Source of the DNA: Rhytidiadelphus loreus | Taxonomy: Eukaryota; Streptophyta; Bryopsida; Hypnales; Hylocomiaceae | NCBI GenBank assembly: GCA_947034895.1 | Contig: OX344763.1 | Coordinates: forward strand, 64,127,093 to 64,191,092 | DNA length: 64,000 nt | Direction: 5' to 3' | Shown: piece by piece, positions 1-11,039 of the stretch | How positions within the stretch are numbered: the stretch's first letter is position 1 | Layout of the letters: every line of letters starts with the position of its first letter | The notes under the pieces: generated by a model | Seen by the model: only the letters and a program-made list of their open reading frames with translations | Databases searched by the model: none | Told to the model about the DNA's origin: nothing | Made by a program: the position numbers and the translations under genes

Positions 1-248
1 CGTCAAGAAACTAGAAATTGAACCAAATTTTGAGGGAGTGCAGAGGTGGACGACAGAAAATGGAATGAGAGTACGCAAGCACAGAAGCCACAAGCGAATG
101 CACAACGTTTTGGCGCGGGGGGAAAGATCGCGCCAAATTAGAAGCGATAGTTCAAATTTCAAAAATTATTTTGGAAAGATTCGCCTTCTAATTTTCAGCA
201 CATTTTCACGCAAAAGTACTTTCGGGATAAGTGCAAGCCGTCATTCCT

Positions 249-332
249 TGGAAGATTCTTCTCCAATTTGACAGCAAACTAAAAACATATTTTCCGGGAA
301 AGACTTTCTTTTGGAGATTCTTCTCCGTATTT
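249..332. repeat. Pair of short direct repeats around GATTCTTCTCC
   Basis: GATTCTTCTCC occurs at 254-264 and again at 316-326, 62 bases apart, within similar surroundings (TTGGAAGATTCTTCTCCAA and TTGGAGATTCTTCTCCGTA). The second copy contains a small inverted repeat, GGAGA-TTCT-TCTCC, at 313-326. This suggests an old local duplication of about 60 bp. No function is indicated. Confidence 0.5.
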
Positions 333-547
333 CCAGTAAGGGAGAATGCCAAAGTCAAATCTTTTTCGTGAAGTACCAGCCTCTACAAAGCACCATTACT
401 GCACAATTTTATAAATAGAACAATACATTTCAAAATTAGATGATAAATTTCCAGGCATTTTTCTTCCGCTTTCCAATAAAGCAAGTGTAAAATACAACTT
501 GAATTTCCAAAAGTGAAAACTTTGTTTTGAATTTAATGTTAATTTTA

Positions 548-565
548 CAGAATTTCAAAATTCTG
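548..565. repeat. 18-bp inverted repeat CAGAATTT-CA-AAATTCTG
   Basis: Two perfectly complementary 8-base arms, CAGAATTT (548-555) and AAATTCTG (558-565), flank a 2-base spacer. The dyad stops at the arm ends, since the outer bases do not pair. It lies 23 bases before the telomere-like patch. A palindrome this AT-rich could arise by chance, and I see no protein-binding consensus that it matches with confidence. Confidence 0.5.
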
Positions 566-587
566 ATTTCAAGCTTCTAACTTAGAG

Positions 588-607
588 TTTAGGGTTCAGG
601 GTTAGGG
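588..607 (+). repeat. Short degenerate telomere-like patch
   Basis: The bases read TTTAGGG-TTCAGGG-TTAGGG: one perfect plant-type telomere unit (TTTAGGG), one with a single substitution and one lacking a T. TTTAGGG is the usual telomere unit in most land plants, while TTAGGG is used by animals and many fungi. The first, exact unit therefore favours a plant but does not prove it. Three units are too few to be a telomere. The patch could be an interstitial relic, a telo-box-like motif or chance. Confidence 0.55.
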
Positions 608-639
608 ACTTCTTCTAAACAAACTACTTCAAATATTCT

Positions 640-788
640 AAATGGAAAACAAAGAACTAAAAAATCATAAAGAAGAATCGGAAGAATCCAAAAAAATATA
701 TGCAAACATGTGGTGGCAATTATTTTTAAATTGCAACTATTCTTAAATTGCAGATATTCTTAAGTTGCAATTATTATTAAAATCATGG
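640..788 (+). repeat. Decayed outermost satellite remnants
   Basis: GAATCCAAAAAAATAT at 684-699, followed by GTGGTGGCAATTA, parallels the monomer segment GAATCCAAAAAAATATGCTATTGGTGGTCAATT. AAATGGAAAAC at 640-650 parallels AAATGGGAAAC. Before 789, AGTTGCAATTATT precedes ATGGATCCAAAAAAATAT in the same order as in a monomer. The start of the CCAAAAAAAT block here lies only 103 bases from the next one, so the unit is truncated and partly replaced by the minisatellite at 721-781. The homology is visible but weak, and exact limits cannot be set by eye. Confidence 0.5.
721..781 (+). repeat. 17-bp minisatellite, about 3.5 units
   Basis: Three consecutive 17-base units, TATTTTTAAATTGCAAC (721-737), TATTCTTAAATTGCAGA (738-754) and TATTCTTAAGTTGCAAT (755-771), are followed by a partial fourth. 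The last unit runs into TTGCAATTATT, which matches the conserved satellite core AGTTGCAATTATT. This suggests the minisatellite expanded from a piece of an edge monomer. The origin is inferred; the tandem structure is directly visible. Confidence 0.75.
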
Positions 789-930
789 ATCCAAAAAAAT
801 ATACATTTGGTGAAAACTTTGAATGACCTTGCACATGAAATTAGAAATAGGTGCACAAACCTTGCGCTCTAACTTAATGTCGACGAAAATTGTAAATCAT
901 GAAATTCAACCATGAAAGTTTTAAGTAAAA
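789..930 (+). repeat. Diverged edge monomer bordering the homogenised array
   Basis: This stretch aligns along its length to the standard monomer, but with many substitutions and small indels. It begins ATCCAAAAAAATATACATTTGG, continues through GAATGACCTTGCACATGAAATTAGAAA and AAATCATGAAATTCAACC, and ends in AAAACATGTTGTAGAAG. The distance from its ATCC to the next one (789 to 968) is 179, against the normal 176. Homology becomes essentially perfect at about 931-935, so the change from decayed to homogenised sequence takes place within a few bases. Arrays that are homogenised internally often carry such old copies at their edges. Confidence 0.75.
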
Positions 931-2415
931 CATGTTGTAGAAGTTGCAATTATTGGTGCACACAAGAATCCAAAAAAATATGCTATTGGTGGTCACTTGC
1001 AATGACCTTATTTTAGAAACAAAAATTCGAAGCAAGAAGCAGGCCTGTCCTTTTTTGTCTTAGAATACATAAAGTCATGAAATTCACGTCGGAAACAAAT
1101 GGGAAACCTGTTGTAGAAGTTGCAATTATTGGTGCACACAAGAATCCAAAAAAATATGCTATTGGTGGTCACTTGCAATGACCTTATTTTAGAAACAAAA
1201 ATTCGAAGCAAGCAGCAGGCATGTCGTCTTTTGTCCAAAAAACTATAACGTCCTGAAATTCATGTCGGAAACAAATGGGAAACCTGTTGTAGAAGTTGCA
1301 ATTATTGGTGCACACAAGAATCCAAAAAAATATGCTATTGGTGGTCACTTGCAATGACCTTATTTTAGAAACAAAAATTCAAAGCAAGAAGCAGACATGT
1401 CGTCTTTTGTCCAAAACAATATAAAGTCATGAAATTCACGTCGGAAACAAATGGGAAACCTGTTGTAGAAGTTGCAATTATTGGTGCACACAAGAATCCA
1501 AAAAAATATGCTATTGGTGGTCACTTGCAATGACCTTATTTTAGAAACAAAAATTCGAAGCAAGAAGCAGGCATGTCGTCTTTTGTCCAAAAAACTATAA
1601 CGTCCTGAAATTCATGTCGGAAACAAATGGGAAACCTGTTGTAGAAGTTGCAATTATTGGTGCACACAAGAATCCAAAAAAATATGCTATTGGTGGTCAC
1701 TTGCAATGACCTTATTTTAGAAACAAAAATTCAAAGCAAGAAGCAGACATGTCGTCTTTTGTCCAAAACAATATAAAGTCATGAAATTCACGTCGGAAAC
1801 AAATGGGAAACCTGTTGTAGAAGTTGCAATTATTGGTGCACACAAGAATCCAAAAAAATATGCTATTGGTGGTCACTTGCAATGACCTTATTTTAGAAAC
1901 AAAAATTCGAAGCAAGAAGCAGGCCTGTCCTTTTTTGTCTTAGAATACATAAAGTCATGAAATTCACGTCGGAAACAAATGGGAAACCTGTTGTAGAAGT
2001 TGCAATTATTGGTGCACACAAGAATCCAAAAAAATATGCTATTGGTGGTCACTTGCAATGACCTTATTTTAGAAACAAAAATTCGAAGCAAGAAGCAGGC
2101 ATGTCGTCTTTTGTCCAAAAAACTATAACGTCCTGAAATTCATGTCGGAAACAAATGGGAAACCTGTTGTAGAAGTTGCAATTATTGGTGCACACAAGAA
2201 TCTAAAAAAATATGCTATTGGTGGTCAATTGCAATGACCTTATTTTAGAAACAAAAATTCGAAGCAAGAAGCAGACATGTCGTCTTTTGTCCAAAACAAT
2301 ATAAAGTCATGAAATTCACGTCGGAAACAAATGGGAAACCTGTTGTAGAAGTTGCAATTATTGGTGCACACAAGAATCCAAAAAAATATGCTATTGGTGG
2401 TCACTTGCAATGACC

Positions 2416-2591
2416 TTATTTTAGAAACAAAAATTCGAAGCAAGAAGCAGGCATGTCGTCTTTTGTCCAAAAAACTATAACGTCCTGAAATTCATGTCGG
2501 AAACAAATGGGAAACCTGTTGTAGAAGTTGCAATTATTGGTGCACACAAGAATCCAAAAAAATATGCTATTGGTGGTCACTTGCAATGACC
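2416..2591 (+). repeat. Representative type A monomer (176 bp)
   Basis: Type A is recognised by CATGTCGTCTTTTGTCC followed by AAAAAACTATAACGTCCTG and TTCATGTCGG. Counted directly, one type-A unit has 64 G+C of 176. It carries CpG sites at positions 21, 42, 66 and 83. A-runs lie near 14-18, 53-59 and 141-147, and a T-run near 46-49. This type alternates with type B in the first 3.5 kb and is the main type up to about 35 kb. Confidence 0.9.
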
Positions 2592-2767
2592 TTATTTTAG
2601 AAACAAAAATTCGAAGCAAGAAGCAGGCCTGTCCTTTTTTGTCTTAGAATACATAAAGTCATGAAATTCACGTCGGAAACAAATGGGAAACCTGTTGTAG
2701 AAGTTGCAATTATTGGTGCACACAAGAATCCAAAAAAATATGCTATTGGTGGTCACTTGCAATGACC
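2592..2767 (+). repeat. Representative type B monomer (176 bp)
   Basis: Type B is recognised by GGCCTGTCCTTTTTTGTC followed by TTAGAATACATAAAGTCATG and TTCACGTCGG. Outside positions 37-81 it is essentially identical to the neighbouring type A unit. Related types change single blocks: D has ATGTCTTCTTTTGTC, E has CTGTCCTTTTTTTCC, F has ACATAGAGTC (usually with GAAGTAGGCC) and the later 'T' form has GGCGTGTCC. Confidence 0.9.
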
Positions 2768-5055
2768 TTATTTTAGAAACAAAAATTCGAAGCAAGAAGC
2801 AGGCATGTCGTCTTTTGTCCAAAAAACTATAACGTCCTGAAATTCATGTCGGAAACAAATGGGAAACCTGTTGTAGAAGTTGCAATTATTGGTGCACACA
2901 AGAATCCAAAAAAATATGCTATTGGTGGTCACTTGCAATGACCTTATTTTAGAAACAAAAATTCGAAGCAAGAAGCAGGCCTGTCCTTTTTTGTCTTAGA
3001 ATACATAAAGTCATGAAATTCACGTCGGAAACAAATGGGAAACCTGTTGTAGAAGTTGCAATTATTGGTGCACACAAGAATCCAAAAAAATATGCTATTG
3101 GTGGTCACTTGCAATGACCTTATTTTAGAAACAAAAATTCGAAGCAAGAAGCAGGCATGTCGTCTTTTGTCCAAAAAACTATAACGTCCTGAAATTCATG
3201 TCGGAAACAAATGGGAAACCTGTTGTAGAAGTTGCAATTATTGGTGCACACAAGAATCCAAAAAAATATGCTATTGGTGGTCACTTGCAATGACCTTATT
3301 TTAGAAACAAAAATTCGAAGCAAGAAGCAGGCCTGTCCTTTTTTGTCTTAGAATACATAAAGTCATGAAATTCACGTCGGAAACAAATGGGAAACCTGTT
3401 GTAGAAGTTGCAATTATTGGCGCACACAAGAATCCAAAAAAATATGCTATTGGTGGTCACTTGCAATGACCTTATTTTAGAAACAAAAATTCGAAGCAAG
3501 AAGCAGGCCTGTCCTTTTTTGTCTTAGAATACATAAAGTCATGAAATTCACGTCGGAAACAAATGGGAAACCTGTTGTAGAAGTTGCAATTATTGGTGCA
3601 CACAAGAATCCAAAAAAATATGCTATTGGTGGTCACTTGCAATGACCTTATTTTAGAAACAAAAATTCGAAGCAAGAAGCAGGCCTGTCCTTTTTTGTCT
3701 TAGAATACATAAAGTCATGCAATTCACGTCGGAAACAAATGGGAAACCTGTTGTAGAAGTTGCAATTATTGGTGCACACAAGAATCCAAAAAATTATGCT
3801 ATTGGTAGTCAATTGCAATGACCTTATTTTAGAAACAAAAATTCGAAGCAAGAAGCAGGCATGTCTTCTTTTGTCTTAGAATACATAAAGTCATGAAATT
3901 CACGTCGGAAACAAATGGGAAACCTATTGTAGAAGTTGCAATTATTGGTGCACACAAGAATCCAAAAAAATATGCTATTGGTGGTCACTTGCAATGACCT
4001 TATTTTAGAAACAAAAATTCGAAGCAAGAAGCAGGCATGTCGTCTTTTGTCCAAAAAACTATAACGTCCTGAAATTCATGTCGGAAACAAATGGGAAACC
4101 TGTTGTAGAAGTTGCAATTATTGGTGCACACAAGAATCCAAAAAAATATGCTATTGGTGGTCACTTGCAATGACCTCATTTTAGAAACAAAAATTCGAAG
4201 CAAGAAGCAGGCATGTCGTCTTTTGTCCAAAAAATTATAACGTCCTGAAATTCATGTCGGAAACAAATGGGAAACCTGTTGTAGAAGTTGCAATTATTGG
4301 TGCACACAAGAATCCAAAAAAATATGCTATTGGTAGTCAATTGCAATGACCTTATTTTAGAAACAAAAATTCGAAGCAAGAAGCAGGCATGTCTTCTTTT
4401 GGCTTAGAATACATAAAGTCATGAAATTCACGTCGGAGACAAATGGGAAACCTGTTGTAGAACTTGCAATTATTGGTGCACACAAGAATCCAAAAAAATA
4501 TGCTATTGGTGGTCACTTGCAATGACCTTATTTTAGAAACAAAAATTCGAAGCAAGAAGCAGGCATGTCGTCTTTTGTCCAAAAAAATATAAAGTCATGA
4601 AATTCACGTCGGAAACAAATGGGAGACCTGTTGTACAAGTTGCAATTATTCGTGCACACAAGAATCCAAAAAAATATGCTATTGGTAGTGAATTGCAATG
4701 ACCTTATTTTAGAAACAAAAATTCGAAGCAAGAAGCAGGCATGTCCTTTTTTGTCTTAGAATACATAAAGTCATGAAATTCACGTCGGAAACAAATGGGA
4801 AACCTGTTGTAGAAGTTGCAATTATTGGTGCACACAAGAATCCAAAAAAATATGCTATTGGTGGTCACTTGCAATGACCTTATTTTAGAAACAAAAATTC
4901 GAAGCAAGAAGCAGGCATGTCGTCTTTTGTCCAAAAAACTATAACGTCCTGAAATTCATGTCGGAAACAAATGGGAAACCTGTTGTAGAAGTTGCAATTA
5001 TTGGTGCACACAAGAATCCAAAAAAATATACTATTGGTGGTCAATTGCAATGACC

Positions 5056-5231
5056 TTATTTTAGAAACAAAAACTCGAAGCAACAAGTAGGCATGTCCTT
5101 TTTTGTCTTAGAAAATAGAAAGTCATGAATTTCACATCCGAAACAAATGAGAAACCTGTTGTAGAAGTTGCAATTACTTTTGCACACAAGAATCCAATAA
5201 AATATGCTATTGGTAGTCAATTGCAATGACC
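5056..5231 (+). repeat. First divergent G-type monomer
   Basis: This unit departs from the others at many positions: AAAAACTCGAAGCAACAAGTAGGC, TTAGAAAATAGAAAGTC, TTTCACATCC, AAATGAGAAACC and ATTACTTTTGCACAC in place of ATTATTGGTGCACAC. It is the only G copy with CACATCCGAAAC; later copies read CACATCCCAAAC. It also has CCAATAAAATATG in the distal A-tract. The same type recurs at about 11216, 13504, 16144, 17375, 18957, 28279 and 30038. In several blocks it is preceded by an F monomer and followed by a unit starting ACCATATTTTAG. Confidence 0.85.
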
Positions 5232-6111
5232 ATATTTTAGAAACAAAAATTCGAAGCAAGAAGCAGGCATGTCTTCTTTTGTCTTAGAATACATAAAGTC
5301 ATGAAATTCACGTCGGAAACAAATGGGAAACCTGTTGTAGAAGTTGCAATTATTGGTGCACACAAGAATCCAAAGAAATATGCTATTGGTAGTCAATTGC
5401 AATGACCTTATTTTAGAAACAAAAATTCGAAGCAAGAAGCAGGCATGTCGTCTTTTGTCCAAAAAACTATAACGTCCTGAAATTCATGTCGGAAACAAAT
5501 GGGAAACCTGTTGTAGAAGTTGCAATTATTGGTGCACACAAGAATCCAAAAAAATATGCTATTGGTGGTCAATTGCAATGACCTTATTTTAGAAACAAAA
5601 ATTCGAAGCAAGAAGCAGGCATGTCGTCTTTTGTCCAAAAAAATATAAAGTCATGAAATTCACGTCGGAAACAAATGGGAAACCTGTTGTAGAAGTTGCA
5701 ATTATTGGTGCACACAAGAATCCAAAAAAATATGCTATTGGTGGTCACTTGCAATGACCTTATTTTAGAAACAAAAATTCGAAGCAAGAAGCAGACATGT
5801 CGTCTTTTGTCCAAAAAAATATAAAGTCATGTAATTCACGTCGGAAACAAATGGGAAACCTATTGTAGAAGTTGCAATTATTGGTGCACACAAGAATCCA
5901 AAAAAATATGCTATTGGTGGTCACTTGCAATGACCTTATTTTAGAAACAAAAATTCGAAGCAAGAAGCAGGCATGTCGTCTTTTGTCCAAAAAACTATAA
6001 CGTCCTGAAATTCATGTCGGAAACAAATGGGAAACCTGTTGTAGAAGTTGCAATTATTGGTGCACACAAGAATCCAAAAAAATATGCTATTGGTGGTCAC
6101 TTGCAATGACC

Positions 6112-7695
6112 TTATTTTAGAAACAAAAATTCGAAGCAAGAAGCAGGCATGTCCTTTTTTGTCTTAGAATACATAAAGTCATGAAATTCACGTCGGAAAC
6201 AAATGGGAAACCTATTGTAGAAGTTGCAATTATTGGTGCACACAAGAATCCAAAAAAATATGCTATTGGTGGTCAATTGCAATGACCTTATTTTAGAAAC
6301 AAAAATTCGAAGCAAGAAGCAGGCATGTCGTCTTTTGTCCAAAAAACTCTAAAGTCCTGAAATTCATGTCGGAAACAAATGGGAAACCTGTTGTAGAAGT
6401 TGCAATTATTGGTGCACACAAGAATCCAAAAAAATATGCTATTGGTGGTCACTTGCAATGACCTCATTTTAGAAACAAAAATTCGAAGCAAGAAGCAGGC
6501 ATGTCGTCTTTTGTCCAAAAAACTATAACGTCCTGAAATTCATGTCGGAAACAAATGGGAAACCTGTTGTAGAAGTTGCAATTATTGGTGCACACAAGAA
6601 TCCAAAAAAATATGCTATTGGTGGTCACTTGCACTGACCTTATTTTAGAAACAAAAATTCGAAGCAAGAAGCAGGCATGTCGTCTTTTGTCCAAAAAACT
6701 ATAACGTCCTGAAATTCATGTCGGAAACAAATGGGAAACCTGTTGTAGAACTTGCAATTATTGGTGCACACAAGAATCCAAAAAAATATGCTATTGGTGG
6801 TCACTTGCAATGACCTTATTTTAGAAACAAAAATTCGAAGCAAGAAGTAGGCCTGTCCTTTTTTGTCTTAGAATACATAGAGTCATGAAATTCACGTCGG
6901 AAACAAATGGGAAACCTGTTGTAGAAGTTGCAATTATTGGTGCACACAAGAATCCAAAGAAATATGCTATTGGTGGTCACTTGCAATGACCTTATTTTAG
7001 AAACAAAAATTCGAAGCAAGAAGCAGGCCTGTCCTTTTTTTCCTTAGAATACATAAAGTCATGAAATTCACGTCGGAAACAAATGGGAAACCAGTTGTAG
7101 AAGTTGCAATTATTGGTGCACACAAGAATCCAAAAAAATATGCTATTGGTGGTCACTTGCAATGACCTTATTTTAGAAACAAAAATTCGAAGCAAGAAGC
7201 AGGCATGTCGTCTTTTGTCCAAAAAACTATAACGTCCTGAAATTCATGTCGGAAACAAATGGGAAACCTGTTGTAGAAGTTGCAATTATTGGTGCACACA
7301 AGAATCCAAAAAAATATGCTATTGGTGGTCAATTGCAATGACCTTATTTTAGAAACAAAAATTCGAAGCAAGAAGCAGGCATGTCGTCTTTTGTCCAAAA
7401 AAATATAAAGTCATGAAATTCACGTCGGAAACAAATGGGAAACCTGTTGTAGAAGTTGCAATTATTGGTGCACACAAGAATCCAAAAAAATATGCTATTG
7501 GTGGTCACTTGCAATGACCTTATTTTAGAAACAAAAATTCGAAGCAAGAAGCAGGCCTGTCCTTTTTTTCCTTAGAATACATAAAGTCATGAAATTCACG
7601 TCGGAAACAAATGGGAAACCAGTTGTAGAAGTTGCAATTATTGGTGCACACAAGAATCCAAAAAAATATGCTATTGGTGGTCACTTGCAATGACC
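6112..7695 (+). repeat. 9-mer HOR (1584 bp), copy 1
   Basis: Nine consecutive monomers with distinct markers recur in the same order 1584 bases later. Markers checked by position: CTCTAAAG at 6347 and 7931, and GCACTGACC at 6631 and 8215. The block also includes the E-type GTCCTTTTTTTCC with AACCAGTTG and a GAACTTGC variant. The unit to the left, at 5936, does not match the equivalent left neighbour of copy 2, which sets the boundary. Confidence 0.9.
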
Positions 7696-9279
7696 TTATT
7701 TTAGAAACAAAAATTCGAAGCAAGAAGCAGGCATGTCCTTTTTTGTCTTAGAATACATAAAGTCATGAAATTCACGTCGGAAACAAATGGGAAACCTATT
7801 GTAGAAGTTGCAATTATTGGTGCACACAAGAATCCAAAAAAATATGCTATTGGTGGTCAATTGCAATGACCTTATTTTAGAAACAAAAATTCGAAGCAAG
7901 AAGCAGGCATGTCGTCTTTTGTCCAAAAAACTCTAAAGTCCTGAAATTCATGTCGGAAACAAATGGGAAACCTGTTGTAGAAGTTGCAATTATTGGTGCA
8001 CACAAGAATCCAAAAAAATATGCTATTGGTGGTCACTTGCAATGACCTCATTTTAGAAACAAAAATTCGAAGCAAGAAGCAGGCATGTCGTCTTTTGTCC
8101 AAAAAACTATAACGTCCTGAAATTCATGTCGGAAACAAATGGGAAACCTGTTGTAGAAGTTGCAATTATTGGTGCACACAAGAATCCAAAAAAATATGCT
8201 ATTGGTGGTCACTTGCACTGACCTTATTTTAGAAACAAAAATTCGAAGCAAGAAGCAGGCATGTCGTCTTTTGTCCAAAAAACTATAACGTCCTGAAATT
8301 CATGTCGGAAACAAATGGGAAACCTGTTGTAGAACTTGCAATTATTGGTGCACACAAGAATCCAAAAAAATATGCTATTGGTGGTCACTTGCAATGACCT
8401 TATTTTAGAAACAAAAATTCGAAGCAAGAAGTAGGCCTGTCCTTTTTTGTCTTAGAATACATAGAGTCATGAAATTCACGTCGGAAACAAATGGGAAACC
8501 TGTTGTAGAAGTTGCAATTATTGGTGCACACAAGAATCCAAAGAAATATGCTATTGGTGGTCACTTGCAATGACCTTATTTTAGAAACAAAAATTCGAAG
8601 CAAGAAGCAGGCCTGTCCTTTTTTTCCTTAGAATACATAAAGTCATGAAATTCACGTCGGAAACAAATGGGAAACCAGTTGTAGAAGTTGCAATTATTGG
8701 TGCACACAAGAATCCAAAAAAATATGCTATTGGTGGTCACTTGCAATGACCTTATTTTAGAAACAAAAATTCGAAGCAAGAAGCAGGCATGTCGTCTTTT
8801 GTCCAAAAAACTATAACGTCCTGAAATTCATGTCGGAAACAAATGGGAAACCTGTTGTAGAAGTTGCAATTATTGGTGCACACAAGAATCCAAAAAAATA
8901 TGCTATTGGTGGTCAATTGCAATGACCTTATTTTAGAAACAAAAATTCGAAGCAAGAAGCAGGCATGTCGTCTTTTGTCCAAAAAAATATAAAGTCATGA
9001 AATTCACGTCGGAAACAAATGGGAAACCTGTTGTAGAAGTTGCAATTATTGGTGCACACAAGAATCCAAAAAAATATGCTATTGGTGGTCACTTGCAATG
9101 ACCTTATTTTAGAAACAAAAATTCGAAGCAAGAAGCAGGCCTGTCCTTTTTTTCCTTAGAATACATAAAGTCATGAAATTCACGTCGGAAACAAATGGGA
9201 AACCAGTTGTAGAAGTTGCAATTATTGGTGCACACAAGAATCCAAAAAAATATGCTATTGGTGGTCACTTGCAATGACC
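7696..9279 (+). repeat. 9-mer HOR (1584 bp), copy 2
   Basis: This repeats the order of diagnostic variants of 6112-7695 through all nine monomers. I found no differing marker in the units compared. The following unit, from 9280, departs from the pattern, although parts of the same cassette (E type, then a type A unit with GGTCAATTG, then CCAAAAAAATATAAAG) recur again from 9808. Confidence 0.88.
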
Positions 9280-11039
9280 TTATTTTAGAAACAAAAATTC
9301 GAAGCAAGAAGCAGGCATGTCGTCTTTTGTCCAAAAAAATATAAAGTCATGAAATTCACGTCGGAAACAAATGGGAAACCTGTTGTAGAAGTTGCAATTA
9401 TTGGTGCACACAAGAATCCAAAAAAATATGCTATTGGTGGTCACTTGCAATGACCTTATTTTAGAAACAAAAATTCGAAGCAAGAAGCAGGCATGTCGTC
9501 TTTTGTCCAAAAAACTATAACGTCCTGAAATTCATGTCGGAAACAAATGGGAAACCTGTTGTAGAAGTTGCAATTATTGGTGCACACAAGAATCCAAAAA
9601 AATATGCTATTGGTAGTCAATTGCAATGACCATATTTTAGAAACAAAAATTCGAAGCAAGAAGCAGGCATGTCGTCTTTTGTCCAAAAAAATATAAAGTC
9701 ATGAAATTCACGTCGGAAACAAATGGGAAACCTGTTGTAGAAGTTGCAATTATTGGTGCACACAAGAATCCAAAAAAATATGCTATTGGTGGTCACTTGC
9801 AATGACCTTATTTTAGAAACAAAAATTCGAAGCAAGAAGCAGGCCTGTCCTTTTTTTCCTTAGAATACATAAAGTCATGAAATTCACGTCGGAAACAAAT
9901 GGGAAACCAGTTGTAGAAGTTGCAATTATTGGTGCACACAAGAATCCAAAAAAATATGCTATTGGTGGTCACTTGCAATGACCTTATTTTAGAAACAAAA
10001 ATTCGAAGCAAGAAGCAGGCATGTCGTCTTTTGTCCAAAAAACTATAACGTCCTGAAATTCATGTCGGAAACAAATGGGAAACCTGTTGTAGAAGTTGCA
10101 ATTATTGGTGCACACAAGAATCCAAAAAAATATGCTATTGGTGGTCAATTGCAATGACCTTATTTTAGAAACAAAAATTCGAAGCAAGAAGCAGGCATGT
10201 CGTCTTTTGTCCAAAAAAATATAAAGTCATGAAATTCACGTCGGAAACAAATGGGAAACCTGTTGTAGAAGTTGCAATTATTGGTGCACACAAGAATCCA
10301 AAAAAATATGCTCTTGGTGGTCACTTGCAATGACCTTATTTTAGAAACAAAAATTCGAAGCAAGAAGCAGGCATGTCGTCTTTTGTCCAAAAAACTCTAA
10401 AGTCCTGAAATTCATGTCGGAAACAAATGGGAAACCTGTTGTAGAAGTTGCAATTATTGGTGCATACAAGAATCCAAAAAAATATGCTATTGGTGGTCAC
10501 TTGCAATGACCTCATTTTAGAAACAAAAATTCGAAGCAAGAAGCAGGCATGTCGTCTTTTGTCCAAAAAATTATAACGTCCTGAAATTCATGTCGGAAAC
10601 AAATGGGAAACCTGTTGTAGAAGTTGCAATTATTGGTGCACACAAGAATCCAAAAAAATATGCTATTGGTGGTCACTTGCAATGACCTTATTTTAGAAAC
10701 AAAAATTCGAAGCAAGAAGCAGACATGTCGTCTTTTGTCCAAAAAAATATAAAGTCATGTAATTCACGTCGGAAACAAATTGGAAACCTATTGTAGAAGT
10801 TGCAATTATTGGTGCACACAAGAATCCAAAAAAATATGCTATTGGTGGTCACTTGCAATGACCTTATTTTAGAAACAAAAATTCGAAGCAAGAAGCAGGC
10901 ATGTCGTCTTTTGTCCAAAAAACTATAACGTCCTGAAATTCATGTCGGAAACAAATGGGAAACCTGTTGTAGAAGTTGCAATTATTGGTGCACACAAGAA
11001 TCCAAAAAAATATGCTATTGGTGGTCACTTGCAATGACC

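Larger units (their letters stand above)
1..640. other. Left flank of the satellite array, no supported gene
   Basis: This is AT-rich sequence not built from the 176-bp monomer and without extended internal repetition. The first 170 bases are more G+C-rich than the rest, with GGCGCGGGG and CGCGCCAAATT around 112-139. The longest open frame is 77 codons at 38-271 on the plus strand; it starts with a run of basic residues, shows no motif I recognise and has no supporting context. A TATAAATA at 410-417 and an AATAAA at 475-480 resemble a TATA box and a polyadenylation signal, but nothing between or after them looks coding, so I do not call a promoter. The stretch could be a fragment of a decayed transposable element or ordinary pericentromeric or subtelomeric DNA. 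It is useful mainly because it fixes the outer edge of the array. Confidence 0.6.
1008..3471 (+). repeat. 352-bp dimer HOR at the left end of the array
   Basis: Monomer types alternate strictly for much of this stretch. Near 1.2-2.5 kb, type A alternates with a variant containing CCAAAACAATATAAAG (at 1411, 1763 and 2291; spacings 352 and 528) or with type B. From 2416 to 3295 the order is A-B-A-B-A, then B-B. The period is therefore two monomers, 352 bp, with interruptions. Private changes such as GGCGCACAC near 3420 mark single copies. Confidence 0.8.

Noticed and set aside
38..271. 77-codon open frame in the left flank
   Set aside because: It is short and basic, has no recognisable motif, and no neighbouring exon or homologous copy is visible. 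A frame of this size is expected by chance.
410..480. Promoter (TATAAATA at 410-417) and poly(A) signal (AATAAA at 475-480)
   Set aside because: Both are short AT-rich motifs in AT-rich DNA, with no coding sequence or LTR structure around them.
2674..2696. Hairpin around ACAAATGGGAAACCTGTT
   Set aside because: Only AACA/TGTT and GG/CC can pair around a GAAA loop, with an unpaired bulge. It is too weak to call an RNA structure.
2592..2767. CENP-B box in the monomer
   Set aside because: ATTCGAAGCAAGAAGC matches the TTCG and central A of the box but lacks the required CGGG at the correct spacing, and no better match was found on either strand.
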